DNA from: Chloroflexota bacterium
Lineage (GTDB): Bacteria > Chloroflexota > Limnocylindria > Limnocylindrales > CSP1-4
Reading direction: 5' to 3'
DNA: 12,436 bases
NCBI GenBank assembly: GCA_015661135.1
Contig: JACVXW010000042.1
Span: 1 to 12,436, forward strand
Part shown: positions 1 through 7,183 of the stretch, piece by piece
Position numbering within the stretch: position 1 is the first letter of the stretch
How the letters are laid out: each line of letters begins with the position of its first letter
Position numbers and translations under genes: made by a program
The notes under the pieces: generated by a model
Databases searched by the model: none
Told to the model about the DNA's origin: nothing
Seen by the model: only the letters and a program-made list of their open reading frames with translations

Positions 1-1519
1 TCGGTGCGAGCCTGGATGGATCGCGGAGGAGGTCGTTCTCCCGTGCGAGCCGGTGCCGGGCGACGAGACCGTCGATCACGGTGGCGATCGCCGCGTCGGC
101 CGCGCCGGCATCGTCGCGCCTGATCGCGGCCATCCGCCGGAGGGTGGATCGGAGCCCTTGGCGGACCGCTCCGACCGGCAGGCCGGATTCGACCGGATGG
201 TCCCGGTGGAACTCGCCGACGGCGCGCAGGGCGGCGGCCTCGAGCGCCTCGCCGACGTCGGCTGCCAGGACCAGGCCGCCGTCGACTCGCTTTGCTCCGT
301 GGAGCCCGACCAGCGCATCCGCGGCGGCATCAGTATCGCCCTCGCCGACTGCCCCGGCCAGCACGGCCAGCCGCTCCGGGGTGACGCGTCGCCGGGCGAT
401 GCCCCGCGGCGGGTCCGGATCCAGGATGACGAACCCCGCGACGACATCGCCGGGCGAGGGCCGCCGAAGGACCCCCCGATCGCCGCTGAACGTCGCCACC
501 GGCTCGGCGAGCCGAAGGATCGCCCCGACCCGGCCGTCCGGGAACTCCACGCCCTCGCGACCGCGGCGCCCGACGCCCGCATCGACCTGCGCCGTCCCGA
601 GGTGGAGCCGGACGGATGCGCCGCCCGCGGGAGGCCACGCGGGTCGACTCCCGCGCGAGGCCGGCGCGCCCAGGTCGGTCGGCCGGGCGAGCGCCACGAG
701 GAGCCGATCCGTGGCTTCGAGTCCAGCCCCGGACGTCACGACCGCGCCGCGCACGAGGCGCTCGAGATCTACACCGGCAAGGTTGACCGCCGTCCGCCCG
801 CCCGCCGCGCCATCGACCGGCCCGTGGTGGACCTGGAGGCCGCGGACTCGGACCTCGATGCCGCCGGGTTCCAGTCGGAGCGCCTCGCCGGTCAGGAGTT
901 CCCCGCCGCGGAGCGAACCCGTCACGACGGCCCCCCGTCCTCGAACCGCGAACGCGCGGTCGATCGCCAGCCGCCGGGGTCCCGCGGGCGCTCCGGCCGC
1001 GCGCGCCTGCACCCGGTCCCGCAGTGCGAGAAGGGCGTCGCGGACCCGCTCGATCCCCTCCCCTGTCGTCGAGGATGCCACGAGCACGGCCGCCCCCCTG
1101 AGCGAGGTCCGCGCCAGGAGCTCCGCCACGGCCCCGGCGACCTCGGCCGCACGTGGCTCGCCCGCGACGTCGGCCTTCGTCACGACCGCGATGCCGTCGC
1201 GGATCCCGAGCGCGTCGAGCAGTTCAAGGTGTTCGAGCGTCTGCGCTCGCGGCCCATCGTCCGCCGCCACGACGAGCATGACGGCATCGATCTCGCCCGC
1301 CCCGACCAGCATGTTGCCGATCAGCGCGTCATGGCCCGGCACGTCCACGAAATCGATGGCGGTCCCGTCCTCGAGGTCGAGATGCGCGTAGCCGACGTCG
1401 ATCGTCATGCCCCGTCGCTGTTCTTCGGGCAGGCGGTCGGCATCGATCCCGGTGAGGGCGCGAAGGAGCGTGGTCTTGCCGTGATCGATGTGCCCGGCCG
1501 TGCCGACGACGACGGTCAT
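1..1519 (-). CDS. selB: Selenocysteine-specific translation elongation factor SelB (partial, C-terminus beyond window)
   Basis: SelB is a GTPase that delivers Sec-tRNA(Sec) to in-frame UGA codons marked by a SECIS hairpin. The minus frame from ATG 1517-1519 stays open to the left edge (506 complete codons). Family length is roughly 600-640 aa, so the last ~100 or more residues are missing. Visible GTPase motifs are G1 GHIDHGKT (9-16), switch I RRGMTIDVGYA (35-45), G3 DVPGH (59-63) and G4 TKAD (114-117). Beta-barrel domains follow, including the stretch AIDRAFAVRGRGAVVTGSL. The last residues seen (MAAIRRDDAGAADAAI then DGLVARHRLARENDLL) look like one of the C-terminal winged helices that bind SECIS RNA. 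It begins 7 nt after the selA stop, so it is probably translated from the same transcript. The ribosome-binding site is weak: only GGGG directly before ATG. The GTPase motifs together with the selA/selC context separate it from EF-Tu and other GTPases. Confidence 0.96.
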   Translation of the reverse strand, partial: MTVVVGTAGHIDHGKTTLLRALTGIDADRLPEEQRRGMTIDVGYAHLDLEDGTAIDFVDVPGHDALIGNMLVGAGEIDAVMLVVAADDGPRAQTLEHLELLDALGIRDGIAVVTKADVAGEPRAAEVAGAVAELLARTSLRGAAVLVASSTTGEGIERVRDALLALRDRVQARAAGAPAGPRRLAIDRAFAVRGRGAVVTGSLRGGELLTGEALRLEPGGIEVRVRGLQVHHGPVDGAAGGRTAVNLAGVDLERLVRGAVVTSGAGLEATDRLLVALARPTDLGAPASRGSRPAWPPAGGASVRLHLGTAQVDAGVGRRGREGVEFPDGRVGAILRLAEPVATFSGDRGVLRRPSPGDVVAGFVILDPDPPRGIARRRVTPERLAVLAGAVGEGDTDAAADALVGLHGAKRVDGGLVLAADVGEALEAAALRAVGEFHRDHPVESGLPVGAVRQGLRSTLRRMAAIRRDDAGAADAAIATVIDGLVARHRLARENDLLRDPSRLAP

Positions 1520-1526
1520 CCCCGAC

Positions 1527-2930
1527 TCAGGGCGCGATCACGAGCGCGAGCGCGCGGGTCGCGGCACCGGCGAGCGTGGCGTCATCCGCGGGCGCGGCCG
1601 TGCGAAGGTCAAGGACGACGTGATCCCGTTCGATGCGCCCGATGACGCAGGGTTCGCCGGCTCGGAGGGCGGCGAGGAGGGTTGTGGCCGCTCGGCCATT
1701 CGCTGCGCCGAGCGCCACGCCGAACGACGGCAGCGTCTGACCCGGCACGGAGCCGCCGCCGACGGTGGCTTCCAGCTCGACGACCTGTGCCGCCCCGTCG
1801 GGGAGTGCCGCCGCGATTGCCTCCGCGCGCCGGCGCAGGTCGGCGAGCGGCGTCGCGAGCAGCCGCCAGACGGGGATCTCCGCCATCGCCCGGCCGGCCC
1901 GGTAGAGCGCGAGCGTCGCGGCGACGGCCGCGAGGATTGTCTTGTCCGGGCGCATCGCCCTTGCCAAGGGGTCGCGGCGCAGCTTCACGATCAGGTCGGC
2001 GCGCCCCACGATCAGCCCTGCCTGGGGGCCGCCGACGAGCTTGTCGCCGGAGAACGTGACGAGATCGGCGCCGGCCGCGAGGCGCTCCCGCGGCATCGGT
2101 TCGTGGCCTAGGCCAACGCGCTCGGTCGGCAGAAGCGCGCCGCTGCCGAGGTCGTCGACCACGATCGCCCCGTGCCCATGCGCCGCCTCGGCAACGGCCG
2201 CGGCATCCGGCGTCTCGACGAACCCCGACTGGACGAAGTTCGATGGATGCACCCGGAGGACGACCCGGATCCTCGCCTTCGGGTCGGCCAGTGCGGCCTC
2301 GAAGTCGGCGACGCGAGTTCGATTCGTGGTCCCGACCTCGACCAGCCGGACGCCGGCCCGGCGGAGGATCTCCGGGATCCGGACGCCGCCGCCGATCTCC
2401 ACCAGCTCCCCGCGAGAGACGGCCACACCGCCCCCGCGCCCGGCCAGCCCGACGGCGAGCGCAATCGCCGCGGCGTTGTTGGTCACGACCAGGGCGTCCT
2501 CAGCGCCCGTCAGGGAGATGAGATGCTCCTCCGCGGCGCGGAACCGGGCGCCGCGACGGCCGGTGGCGCGGTCCAGCTCCAGGAGGATCGAGCCCTCCGC
2601 CGCCAGGCGTGCGGACTCGATGGCCGCGCGTGGCCAGGCCGCCCGGCCAAGGTTCGTGTGAACGATCACACCGGTGGCATTGATGACGGACGGCGGACCT
2701 GCCGTGTCCGTCCCACTCGTCGCCGAGTCCGGTCCATCGAACGCCTCCAGCCGCGCCACCACATCGGCGCCGAGGGTGGCGACGCGCCGGGGTTCCTGAC
2801 CGCCGCCGAGCCGAGTCCGTTCGACCTCGACGACCTCGCGGGCGACGGCGAGCACGGCATCAGCGTCGCGGTCCGCCACGAAAGGGCGGGCCGCGGCAAG
2901 CACTCGCTCGACGCTCGGCGGTCGCGTCAT
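1527..2930 (-). CDS. selA: L-seryl-tRNA(Sec) selenium transferase SelA
   Basis: SelA is a PLP enzyme that converts Ser-tRNA(Sec) to Sec-tRNA(Sec) using selenophosphate; the bacterial enzyme is a cytoplasmic homodecamer. The 467 aa match the family's full length of about 460. Recognisable blocks are the N-terminal PPSVERVLAA, then INATGVIVHTNLGRA (83-97), TGAEDALVVTNNAAAI (141-156), VGTTNRTRVADFE (199-211), VVDDLGSGALLPTE (257-270) and the PLP-lysine motif TFSGDKLVGGPQAGLIVG, with the Schiff-base lysine at 297. The start ATG (2928-2930) overlaps the stop of the upstream methyltransferase as ATGA. It is preceded by a Shine-Dalgarno GAGGA at 2937-2941 with 6-nt spacing. It lies third in a selC-methyltransferase-selA-selB series. 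Nothing is missing from the active site. The GHEPMP stretch and the lysine motif favour bacterial SelA over other fold-type I PLP enzymes. Confidence 0.97.
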   Translation of the reverse strand: MTRPPSVERVLAAARPFVADRDADAVLAVAREVVEVERTRLGGGQEPRRVATLGADVVARLEAFDGPDSATSGTDTAGPPSVINATGVIVHTNLGRAAWPRAAIESARLAAEGSILLELDRATGRRGARFRAAEEHLISLTGAEDALVVTNNAAAIALAVGLAGRGGGVAVSRGELVEIGGGVRIPEILRRAGVRLVEVGTTNRTRVADFEAALADPKARIRVVLRVHPSNFVQSGFVETPDAAAVAEAAHGHGAIVVDDLGSGALLPTERVGLGHEPMPRERLAAGADLVTFSGDKLVGGPQAGLIVGRADLIVKLRRDPLARAMRPDKTILAAVAATLALYRAGRAMAEIPVWRLLATPLADLRRRAEAIAAALPDGAAQVVELEATVGGGSVPGQTLPSFGVALGAANGRAATTLLAALRAGEPCVIGRIERDHVVLDLRTAAPADDATLAGAATRALALVIAP

Positions 2931-3565
2931 GCGGGGTCCTCAATCGGGCGCCGGGCGACGATGTCGAAGAGGTGCCAGTGCTTGGGCCCCGAGAAGGAGT
3001 CGCCGTCCTGATCCTCCTCGTCGATCGCGATGACATCGAGCCCCTGGACCATTCGGAAGACCTCGTCGCGGGCAACGAACGTCATGTCGGGATCTCCCGC
3101 CCATGAATCCCGCACGCCGAAGATATTGAGCACGATAAATCCACCCGGCCGGAGTTGCGCCCGAAGGCGACGCCAGAACCTGCGGAATGCGCCAGGCCGG
3201 ATGAACGACAGGGCGTAGCCGGCATACAGCAGGTCGAACGGCGGCAGGGCGGCCTCCTCGGCGGTCGAGGTCAGGATTTCGAGGCGGCCGACGTCTGGAA
3301 TCGGAACGCTCGCCAGGAGGGCCGCAGCCGCGTCGGGCGTGGGATCGACGGCGACGACGCGCCAGCCCTCATGGAGGAGGGAGCGCGTCTCGGTGCCATC
3401 GCCGAAACCGATCTCGACCGCCTGGCCCGGCTGGACCCCTACGGCCGCCAGCGCGGCCATGCCCTTGGAGAAGAGCGGACGTGGCTCCCGGCCCTGCGTG
3501 TGTCGATAGTAGGCGGCCCAGTCCGGGCCGCCTACGTTGGCGGGCTGATGGAGCTCGTCGGCCAT
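2927..3565 (-). CDS. Class I SAM-dependent methyltransferase in the sel operon
   Basis: This is a 212-aa Rossmann-fold methyltransferase of unknown substrate. Motif I is VEIGFGDG (50-57), followed by VVAVDPTP with acidic D74 for SAM ribose binding, DLLYAGYALSF (111-121) as motif IV and LRPGGFIVLN (138-147) as motif V/VI. The overall look (W..YY near the N-terminus, RPLFSKG, GDGTETRSLL) resembles TehB-like and other small-molecule methyltransferases; the substrate cannot be read from the sequence. I chose ATG 3563-3565 because the open frame continues upstream into the tRNA-Sec gene, where earlier in-frame ATGs would lie inside the tRNA. GAGG stands 9 nt before the chosen start. The stop overlaps the selA start (ATGA), so the two are translationally coupled. 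Its place between selC and selA suggests a selenium-related job, such as methylating a selenium compound or modifying tRNA(Sec). That is inference only. Confidence 0.88.
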   Translation of the reverse strand: MADELHQPANVGGPDWAAYYRHTQGREPRPLFSKGMAALAAVGVQPGQAVEIGFGDGTETRSLLHEGWRVVAVDPTPDAAAALLASVPIPDVGRLEILTSTAEEAALPPFDLLYAGYALSFIRPGAFRRFWRRLRAQLRPGGFIVLNIFGVRDSWAGDPDMTFVARDEVFRMVQGLDVIAIDEEDQDGDSFSGPKHWHLFDIVARRPIEDPA

Positions 3566-3605
3566 TCGCGCAAACCTCGGCTTGGTGGCGGGACCGCTTG
3601 GGACC

Positions 3606-3702
3606 TGGCGGGAGCGCATGGGAGTCGAACCCACCGCGCGACGCCGAACGCCGCGCCACCGGTTTTGAAGACCGGACCGGGCACCGGCCCAGACCCACTC
3701 CC
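3606..3702 (-). tRNA. selC: tRNA-Sec (anticodon UCA)
   Basis: This 97-nt gene, counting an encoded CCA end (3606-3608) and discriminator G, has the hallmarks of bacterial selenocysteine tRNA. The order from the 5' end is GGGAGTGG, GT, a 6-bp D-stem CTGGGC/GCCCGG closing a 4-nt loop CGGT, T, then the anticodon arm CCGGT-CTTCAAA-ACCGG with anticodon TCA. A long variable arm follows (CGCGGCG/CGTCGCG around TTCGG), then T-arm GTGGG-TTCGACT-CCCAT and GCGCTCCC-G-CCA. The spacing of 8 nt, then GT, then a 6-bp D-stem is the same as I recall for E. coli selC. The eighth acceptor position is G opposite G, so only seven acceptor pairs form cleanly. The gene is 40 nt upstream of the methyltransferase start and probably heads the sel transcript. 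Confidence 0.96.
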
Positions 3703-3708
3703 ACACTG

Positions 3709-3714
3709 ATGCTA
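3709..3714 (-). promoter_or_regulatory. Putative -10 box of selC
   Basis: Read on the minus strand, TAGCAT lies 6 nt before the first base of tRNA-Sec and fits the TANNNT -10 pattern. This spacing would start the transcript at or next to the mature 5' end of the tRNA. No convincing -35 hexamer is visible. Confidence 0.4.
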
Positions 3715-3733
3715 GCCCGTCCGGACAGACTCC

Positions 3734-3739
3734 CTATCA
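3734..3739 (+). promoter_or_regulatory. Putative -10 box of selD (leaderless start)
   Basis: TATCAT, one mismatch from TATAAT, ends 8 nt before GTG 3748. A start site about 7-9 nt downstream would give a leaderless or nearly leaderless selD mRNA. There is no Shine-Dalgarno sequence before either candidate start, which is consistent with this reading. No clear -35 element is seen. Confidence 0.4.
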
Positions 3740-3747
3740 TCCGGTGC

Positions 3748-4821
3748 GTGGACTCTGGACTGCCGACCGGCACCGCGCTGCCACCGATCCGGTTGACCGA
3801 GCTCACCGATTGCGGCGGTTGCGCCGCGAAACTCGGGGCGGACTTGCTGGCGGATGCCCTCTCTGGGCTGGGCGCCGAGCCGGTGCCGGCCGAGCTGATC
3901 GCGGGGCTCAACCCGCCGGACGATGCCGCCGCGTACCTCGTTGCGCCAGATCTCGCGATTATCGGCACGCTCGACTTCTTCCCGCCGATCGTGGACGACC
4001 CGCGCCTGTACGGCGAGATCGCGGCCGCCAACGCGCTGTCCGATGTCTTCGCGATGGGCGGCCGGGTGCTGTTCGCACTGTCGATCGCGGCGTTCCCGGA
4101 GGACCTGCCACGGGACACGCTGGCGGCGATCTTCGAGGGCGCCTCGGCCAAGGTCCGCGAAGCCGGCGGCACGCTCGCCGGCGGGCACACGATCCGCGAT
4201 GCGGAGCCCAAGTACGGGCTCGCCGTGATCGGCGCCGGCCACCCGGACCGGCTGTTCCGCAAGGGTGGTGCCCGGCCGGGCGACATCCTCGTCTTGACCA
4301 AGCGACTGGGCGCCGGGCTGCTGGTCTCGGGCCACCGAGGGGGCCGGACCACGGACGCGCACCTTGACGCGGCGATCGACCAGATGCGGACGCTCAACCG
4401 CACTGCGGCAGAGGTGTTCGCGGCCCACGGCGTACGCGGTGCCACCGATGTCACCGGCTTCGGGCTGCTCGGTCACGGGCTCGAGATGGCCCGCGCCTCC
4501 GGGACGCGCTTCCTCTTCGAGGCCTCGGCGCTGCCGGCCCTCGACGGCGCGCTCGATCTCGCCCGGGCCGGTGTGGAAACCGGCGGCGCGGCCCACAACC
4601 GGCGGTTCGTGCAGCTCGCCTTCGAGCGAGGCCTGGGCGTGGCCCCGGAGCTCGTGGTCCTCGCCCACGACCCGCAGACCTCGGGCGGTCTCCTGGCGGC
4701 CGTGGCGGCCGACGCGATCACGTCCGTGGAGGAGGACCTGGACGCCCGCGGCGTCCCGCATTGGCGAGTGGGCACCGTCCACGCTCTCGACGGCCTCGAG
4801 CCCGGGGTGTCGCTGGTCTGA
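3748..4821 (+). CDS. selD: Selenide, water dikinase (selenophosphate synthetase) SelD
   Basis: SelD makes selenophosphate from selenide and ATP, the selenium donor for SelA. Counted from GTG 3748 the protein has 357 aa, near the usual ~340-350. Visible features are the catalytic loop TDCGGCAAKLG with Cys25 and Lys28, then TLDFFPPIVDDP, AAANALSDVFAMGGR, GGHTIRDAEPKYGLAV, LTKRLGAGLL, TDVTGFGLLGHGLEMA and HDPQTSGGLL. All are core blocks of the PurM/SelD fold. The position of the second cysteine of the usual G-C-G-C-K motif is Ala; the essential Cys/Lys pair is kept. The in-frame ATG 3709 would add 13 residues, but it lies upstream of the likely -10 (TATCAT 3734) and overlaps the selC -10, so I prefer GTG 3748. 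The gene is divergent from selC. No in-frame TGA is present, so this SelD is not itself a selenoprotein. Confidence 0.96.
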   Translation: MDSGLPTGTALPPIRLTELTDCGGCAAKLGADLLADALSGLGAEPVPAELIAGLNPPDDAAAYLVAPDLAIIGTLDFFPPIVDDPRLYGEIAAANALSDVFAMGGRVLFALSIAAFPEDLPRDTLAAIFEGASAKVREAGGTLAGGHTIRDAEPKYGLAVIGAGHPDRLFRKGGARPGDILVLTKRLGAGLLVSGHRGGRTTDAHLDAAIDQMRTLNRTAAEVFAAHGVRGATDVTGFGLLGHGLEMARASGTRFLFEASALPALDGALDLARAGVETGGAAHNRRFVQLAFERGLGVAPELVVLAHDPQTSGGLLAAVAADAITSVEEDLDARGVPHWRVGTVHALDGLEPGVSLV

Positions 4822-5022
4822 CCGCCGGTCACGGGCAAGGCCGCGAGCAGGCTCGTGCGGCCGCGGGGGGGCGAGCCGGCGCGGCTGCCAATTGGACCAG
4901 CAGTCCAGAGAGTGGGCACGGGATGGCGCGATCTGGACTGGCCAGTCCAATCGGGATCGACGGTCGGCGCCTGGACGCGAAGGCCCGGGCAACGCCGCCG
5001 CAGCCGGCCCAGCCGGTCCGCG
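4822..5022. other. Convergent intergenic region, no gene seen
   Basis: The 201 bp between the selD stop and the histidine kinase stop hold no credible reading frame. The only clear structure is the nested inverted repeat at 4891-4951. The segment 4848-4886 is very GC-rich with a short G run. Confidence 0.6.
4891..4951. repeat. Nested inverted repeat with a 16-bp perfect palindrome
   Basis: Left arm ATTGGAC-CAG-CAGTCCAG (4891-4908) pairs with right arm CTGGACTG-GCCA-GTCCAAT (4933-4951). This gives 7 + 8 bp around a small internal loop and a 24-nt apical loop. Each arm is itself dyad-symmetric: the right arm holds TGGACTGGCCAGTCCA (4934-4949), a perfect palindrome, and the left arm holds TGGAC-CAGCA-GTCCA. 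It sits between convergent selD and the histidine kinase. It may act as a bidirectional terminator, as paired protein-binding sites, or be a dispersed repeat. There is no T-run on either side. Confidence 0.65.
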
Positions 5023-6426
5023 TCAACCGGCGCGCGGCACTCCAGGCAGGGTGACGGTGACGCGGGCGCCGGAGGGCGCCAGGTTCTCGGCGACAGCGTC
5101 GCCACCGTGGGCGCGGGCGAGCGCCCGGACGATGGACAGCCCCAGTCCGGTGCCCGGACCGGTCCGCGCGGGATCGGCCCGATAGAAGCGGTCGAACGCC
5201 CGATCCAGTGAACCGGGCGGGAATCCCGGGCCGTCGTCGCTGACCCGGAAGGCAATCGACGCGCCGCCGGCCGCGACTCGAGCCTCCACCAGGACGTGAC
5301 CACCGGTGCCAACGACCACGAGCGCGTTGTCGATGAGGTTGACGAGGATCCGCTCCAGGGCCGCGCGATCGGCGACGAGCGTGAGCCCCTCCTCCGCCTC
5401 CGCGCGGAGTTCCAGTGCCGCGCCACTCGCCTGCGGACCGAACCGTGCCACCGCCTCCCGGACCAGGGCCGCCGGATCCAGGGCTTCCGGTCGGAGCGAG
5501 ACCCCGGCCGTGCCCACCTCATCGATCGAGCGCAGGTCGTCCACGAGCCCGCCCATGCGCGCCGCCTCGAGCGCGATCGCATCCGCGGCGCGCGCCACGC
5601 CATCCCCCGTCGCCGTCCCGTCGCGAAGCGCCTCCGCGAACCCGGTCACGACGGTCAGCGGCGTCCGGAGGTCGTGCCGAATGTTTGCCAGCAGCTCGCG
5701 TTCCTCGGTGCGCACGCGGTCCAGCTCGCCGGTCATCGCATTGAAGCGATCGGTCAGGTCGCGCACCTCCCGCGGTCCCTCTGGCGTCACGGGCTCGGAC
5801 ACAGTCCCCGGCGCCGGAACGACCACCGTCGCGTCCGCCAGTCGCCGCAGTGGCCGCGTGATCGAGCGCGAGAGGAGCCAGGCGATCGGGATCGCGATCA
5901 ACGCCGTGACGAGCGCCACGGCCGGGAGGACCCGGAGCAGGTCGCGGAGGGCCAGGGCACCCGATCGATCGGGGGTCGTGAGGACGATGGCGATCGGCCC
6001 GATCACGGCACCGTCCCGACGCACGACCGTGGCCGAGTACAGCACGCGTGACCCGTCCCGCGCGGTCAGGTCACCGCCAATGCTCTCCCCGGCCTTCATG
6101 TCCTTGCCGAGGGCAATCGAACCGACGTCCACCGCCGCCTCCCCGCTTTCGGCGGTAATGACGCGCTCCCCGACGATGACGTAGATCCCGAGATCCGCGC
6201 GGACATCGGATCGCAGGGCGGTCAGGACGGGCCGGAGCTCCGTGACGGCCGTGACCGCGCGGACCCGCGCGAGCACCGGCTGGGCCACGTCGCCAAGGGC
6301 GCTGATCGTGGCCTCCTGGTGGAGCGTGCGCAGGCTCACGAAGAGCCCTGCCCCCACGGCCAGCGCCGCGACCAGCCCGACGACCGCGAACGCGACCGCG
6401 ATCCGGGACGAGACGCGGTCAGGCAT
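5023..6426 (-). CDS. Membrane sensor histidine kinase (HAMP, HisKA, HATPase_c)
   Basis: This is a 467-aa two-component sensor. A transmembrane helix (about 9-31) is followed by an extracytoplasmic sensing segment (about 32-163) that looks like a single PAS/Cache-like domain. A second transmembrane helix (about 166-186) and a HAMP linker (about 187-240, with RSITRPLRRLAD) follow. The H-box is NIRHDLRTPLTVVTGF with phospho-acceptor His251. The ATPase boxes are N-box ILVNLIDNAL (Asn363, Asn367), G1 SDDGPGF (396-402), F-box FDRFYRAD and G2 GTGLGLSIV (425-433). All catalytic motifs are intact. Its ATG lies inside the end of the response regulator gene (8-nt overlap), so the pair is co-translated. 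The signal sensed is not evident. It ends facing selD, from which it is separated by the nested inverted repeat. Confidence 0.95.
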   Translation of the reverse strand: MPDRVSSRIAVAFAVVGLVAALAVGAGLFVSLRTLHQEATISALGDVAQPVLARVRAVTAVTELRPVLTALRSDVRADLGIYVIVGERVITAESGEAAVDVGSIALGKDMKAGESIGGDLTARDGSRVLYSATVVRRDGAVIGPIAIVLTTPDRSGALALRDLLRVLPAVALVTALIAIPIAWLLSRSITRPLRRLADATVVVPAPGTVSEPVTPEGPREVRDLTDRFNAMTGELDRVRTEERELLANIRHDLRTPLTVVTGFAEALRDGTATGDGVARAADAIALEAARMGGLVDDLRSIDEVGTAGVSLRPEALDPAALVREAVARFGPQASGAALELRAEAEEGLTLVADRAALERILVNLIDNALVVVGTGGHVLVEARVAAGGASIAFRVSDDGPGFPPGSLDRAFDRFYRADPARTGPGTGLGLSIVRALARAHGGDAVAENLAPSGARVTVTLPGVPRAG

Positions 6427-7093
6427 TGGCGATCAGCCGGTAGCCGATCCCGCGCACGGATTCGATCGTAGGCCCGTCCGGCCCCAGCTTCTTGCGCAGT
6501 TCCGAGACGTGAACGTCAACCGTCCGGGTCTCGCCGGGGAAATCGGTGCCCCAGACGTCCTCGAGGAGGGCCTCGCGACTGAGGACGACGCCGGGGTCTC
6601 GGGCAAGTGCCGCAAGGAGGTCGAACTCGCGGGCTCGCACCTCCACGATGCGTTCGCCCACGGAGACATCGCGCCGGCGCGGATCGATCCGGAGAGACCC
6701 GACCTCGATCGGGCGGCCGAGGCGGACCGTCCCGTCGGTCCGGCGGAGGATCGCCTTCACTCGCGCGACGAGGGCGCGCGGGTTGAACGGCTTCGTGACG
6801 TAGTCGTCGGCTCCCAGCTCCAGGCCCACGACGGCGTCGATGTCGTCGGTCCGGGCGGTCAGCATGAGGACCGGTGTGTCCGCCTCGCGCCGGATCGCCC
6901 GGCAGACCTCGAAGCCGTCCATGCCGGGGAGCATCAGGTCGAGGACCACGAGATCCGGCCGATGCCGGCGGTGCAAGTCCACCGCCGAGGGACCGTCCGT
7001 CGCGACGATCGTCGCGAACCCGGCGCCCTCGAGATAGAGCCGCAGCAGCTCCACGATGTTCGGCGCGTCGTCCACGACGAGGATCGTCTTCAT
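6419..7093 (-). CDS. OmpR/PhoB-family response regulator
   Basis: The 224-aa protein has a receiver domain and a winged-helix DNA-binding domain. In the receiver (about 1-115) Asp8/Asp9 form the acidic pocket, Asp52 in VVLDLMLPGMDG is the phospho-acceptor, and Thr79 (LMLTAR) and Lys101 (DYVTKPF) are the switch residues. The C-terminal domain (about 125-222) has VRAREFDLLAALARDPG, VLSREALLEDVWG, TVDVHVSELRKKLG and IESVRGIGYRL, typical of Trans_reg_C. ATG 7091-7093 is chosen because MKTILVVDD is the canonical receiver start; the frame extends 20 codons upstream into unlike sequence. GGGGA lies about 12 nt before ATG and a TAGACT -10 candidate lies at 7119-7124. It overlaps the downstream kinase gene by 8 nt. 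Targets are unknown. Confidence 0.96.
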   Translation of the reverse strand: MKTILVVDDAPNIVELLRLYLEGAGFATIVATDGPSAVDLHRRHRPDLVVLDLMLPGMDGFEVCRAIRREADTPVLMLTARTDDIDAVVGLELGADDYVTKPFNPRALVARVKAILRRTDGTVRLGRPIEVGSLRIDPRRRDVSVGERIVEVRAREFDLLAALARDPGVVLSREALLEDVWGTDFPGETRTVDVHVSELRKKLGPDGPTIESVRGIGYRLIANA

Positions 7094-7118
7094 CGGTCGT
7101 GCGTCCCCATCGATCGCG

Positions 7119-7124
7119 AGTCTA
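7119..7124 (-). promoter_or_regulatory. Putative -10 box for the two-component operon
   Basis: The minus strand reads TAGACT 25 nt before the response regulator ATG, a TANNNT -10 match that would leave a leader of about 20 nt. It lies just past a strong hairpin that would separate this unit from the genes upstream. No clear -35 is seen. Confidence 0.35.
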
Positions 7125-7139
7125 CCCCGGCGCGCGGAG

Positions 7140-7183
7140 GCCGCCGGGCCCAACTCCCCCCGTTCGAGGCTGGGCCCGGCGGC
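7140..7183 (-). terminator. Strong hairpin after the helical exported protein gene
   Basis: GCCGCCGGGCCCA (7140-7152) and TGGGCCCGGCGGC (7171-7183) form a perfect 13-bp inverted repeat around an 18-nt loop. It starts 16 nt past the stop of the exported protein gene and precedes the response regulator promoter candidate. There is no T-tract, so it may be a weak intrinsic or factor-assisted terminator, or an mRNA-stabilising hairpin. Confidence 0.6.

Noticed and set aside
53..1645. 530-codon open frame on the + strand
   Set aside because: It is codon-aligned antisense to selB, whose minus frame has clear GTPase motifs; long antisense frames are expected at this GC content.
3566..3706. Upstream extension of the methyltransferase through the tRNA gene
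   Set aside because: The extension translates tRNA-Sec sequence; ATG 3563-3565 has a GAGG upstream and gives a normal methyltransferase length.
3369..4992. Long minus-strand frames (361 and 426 codons) opposite selD
   Set aside because: selD is unmistakable on the + strand; these frames also cross the tRNA and intergenic repeat and show low-complexity Arg/Ala/Ser-rich sequence.
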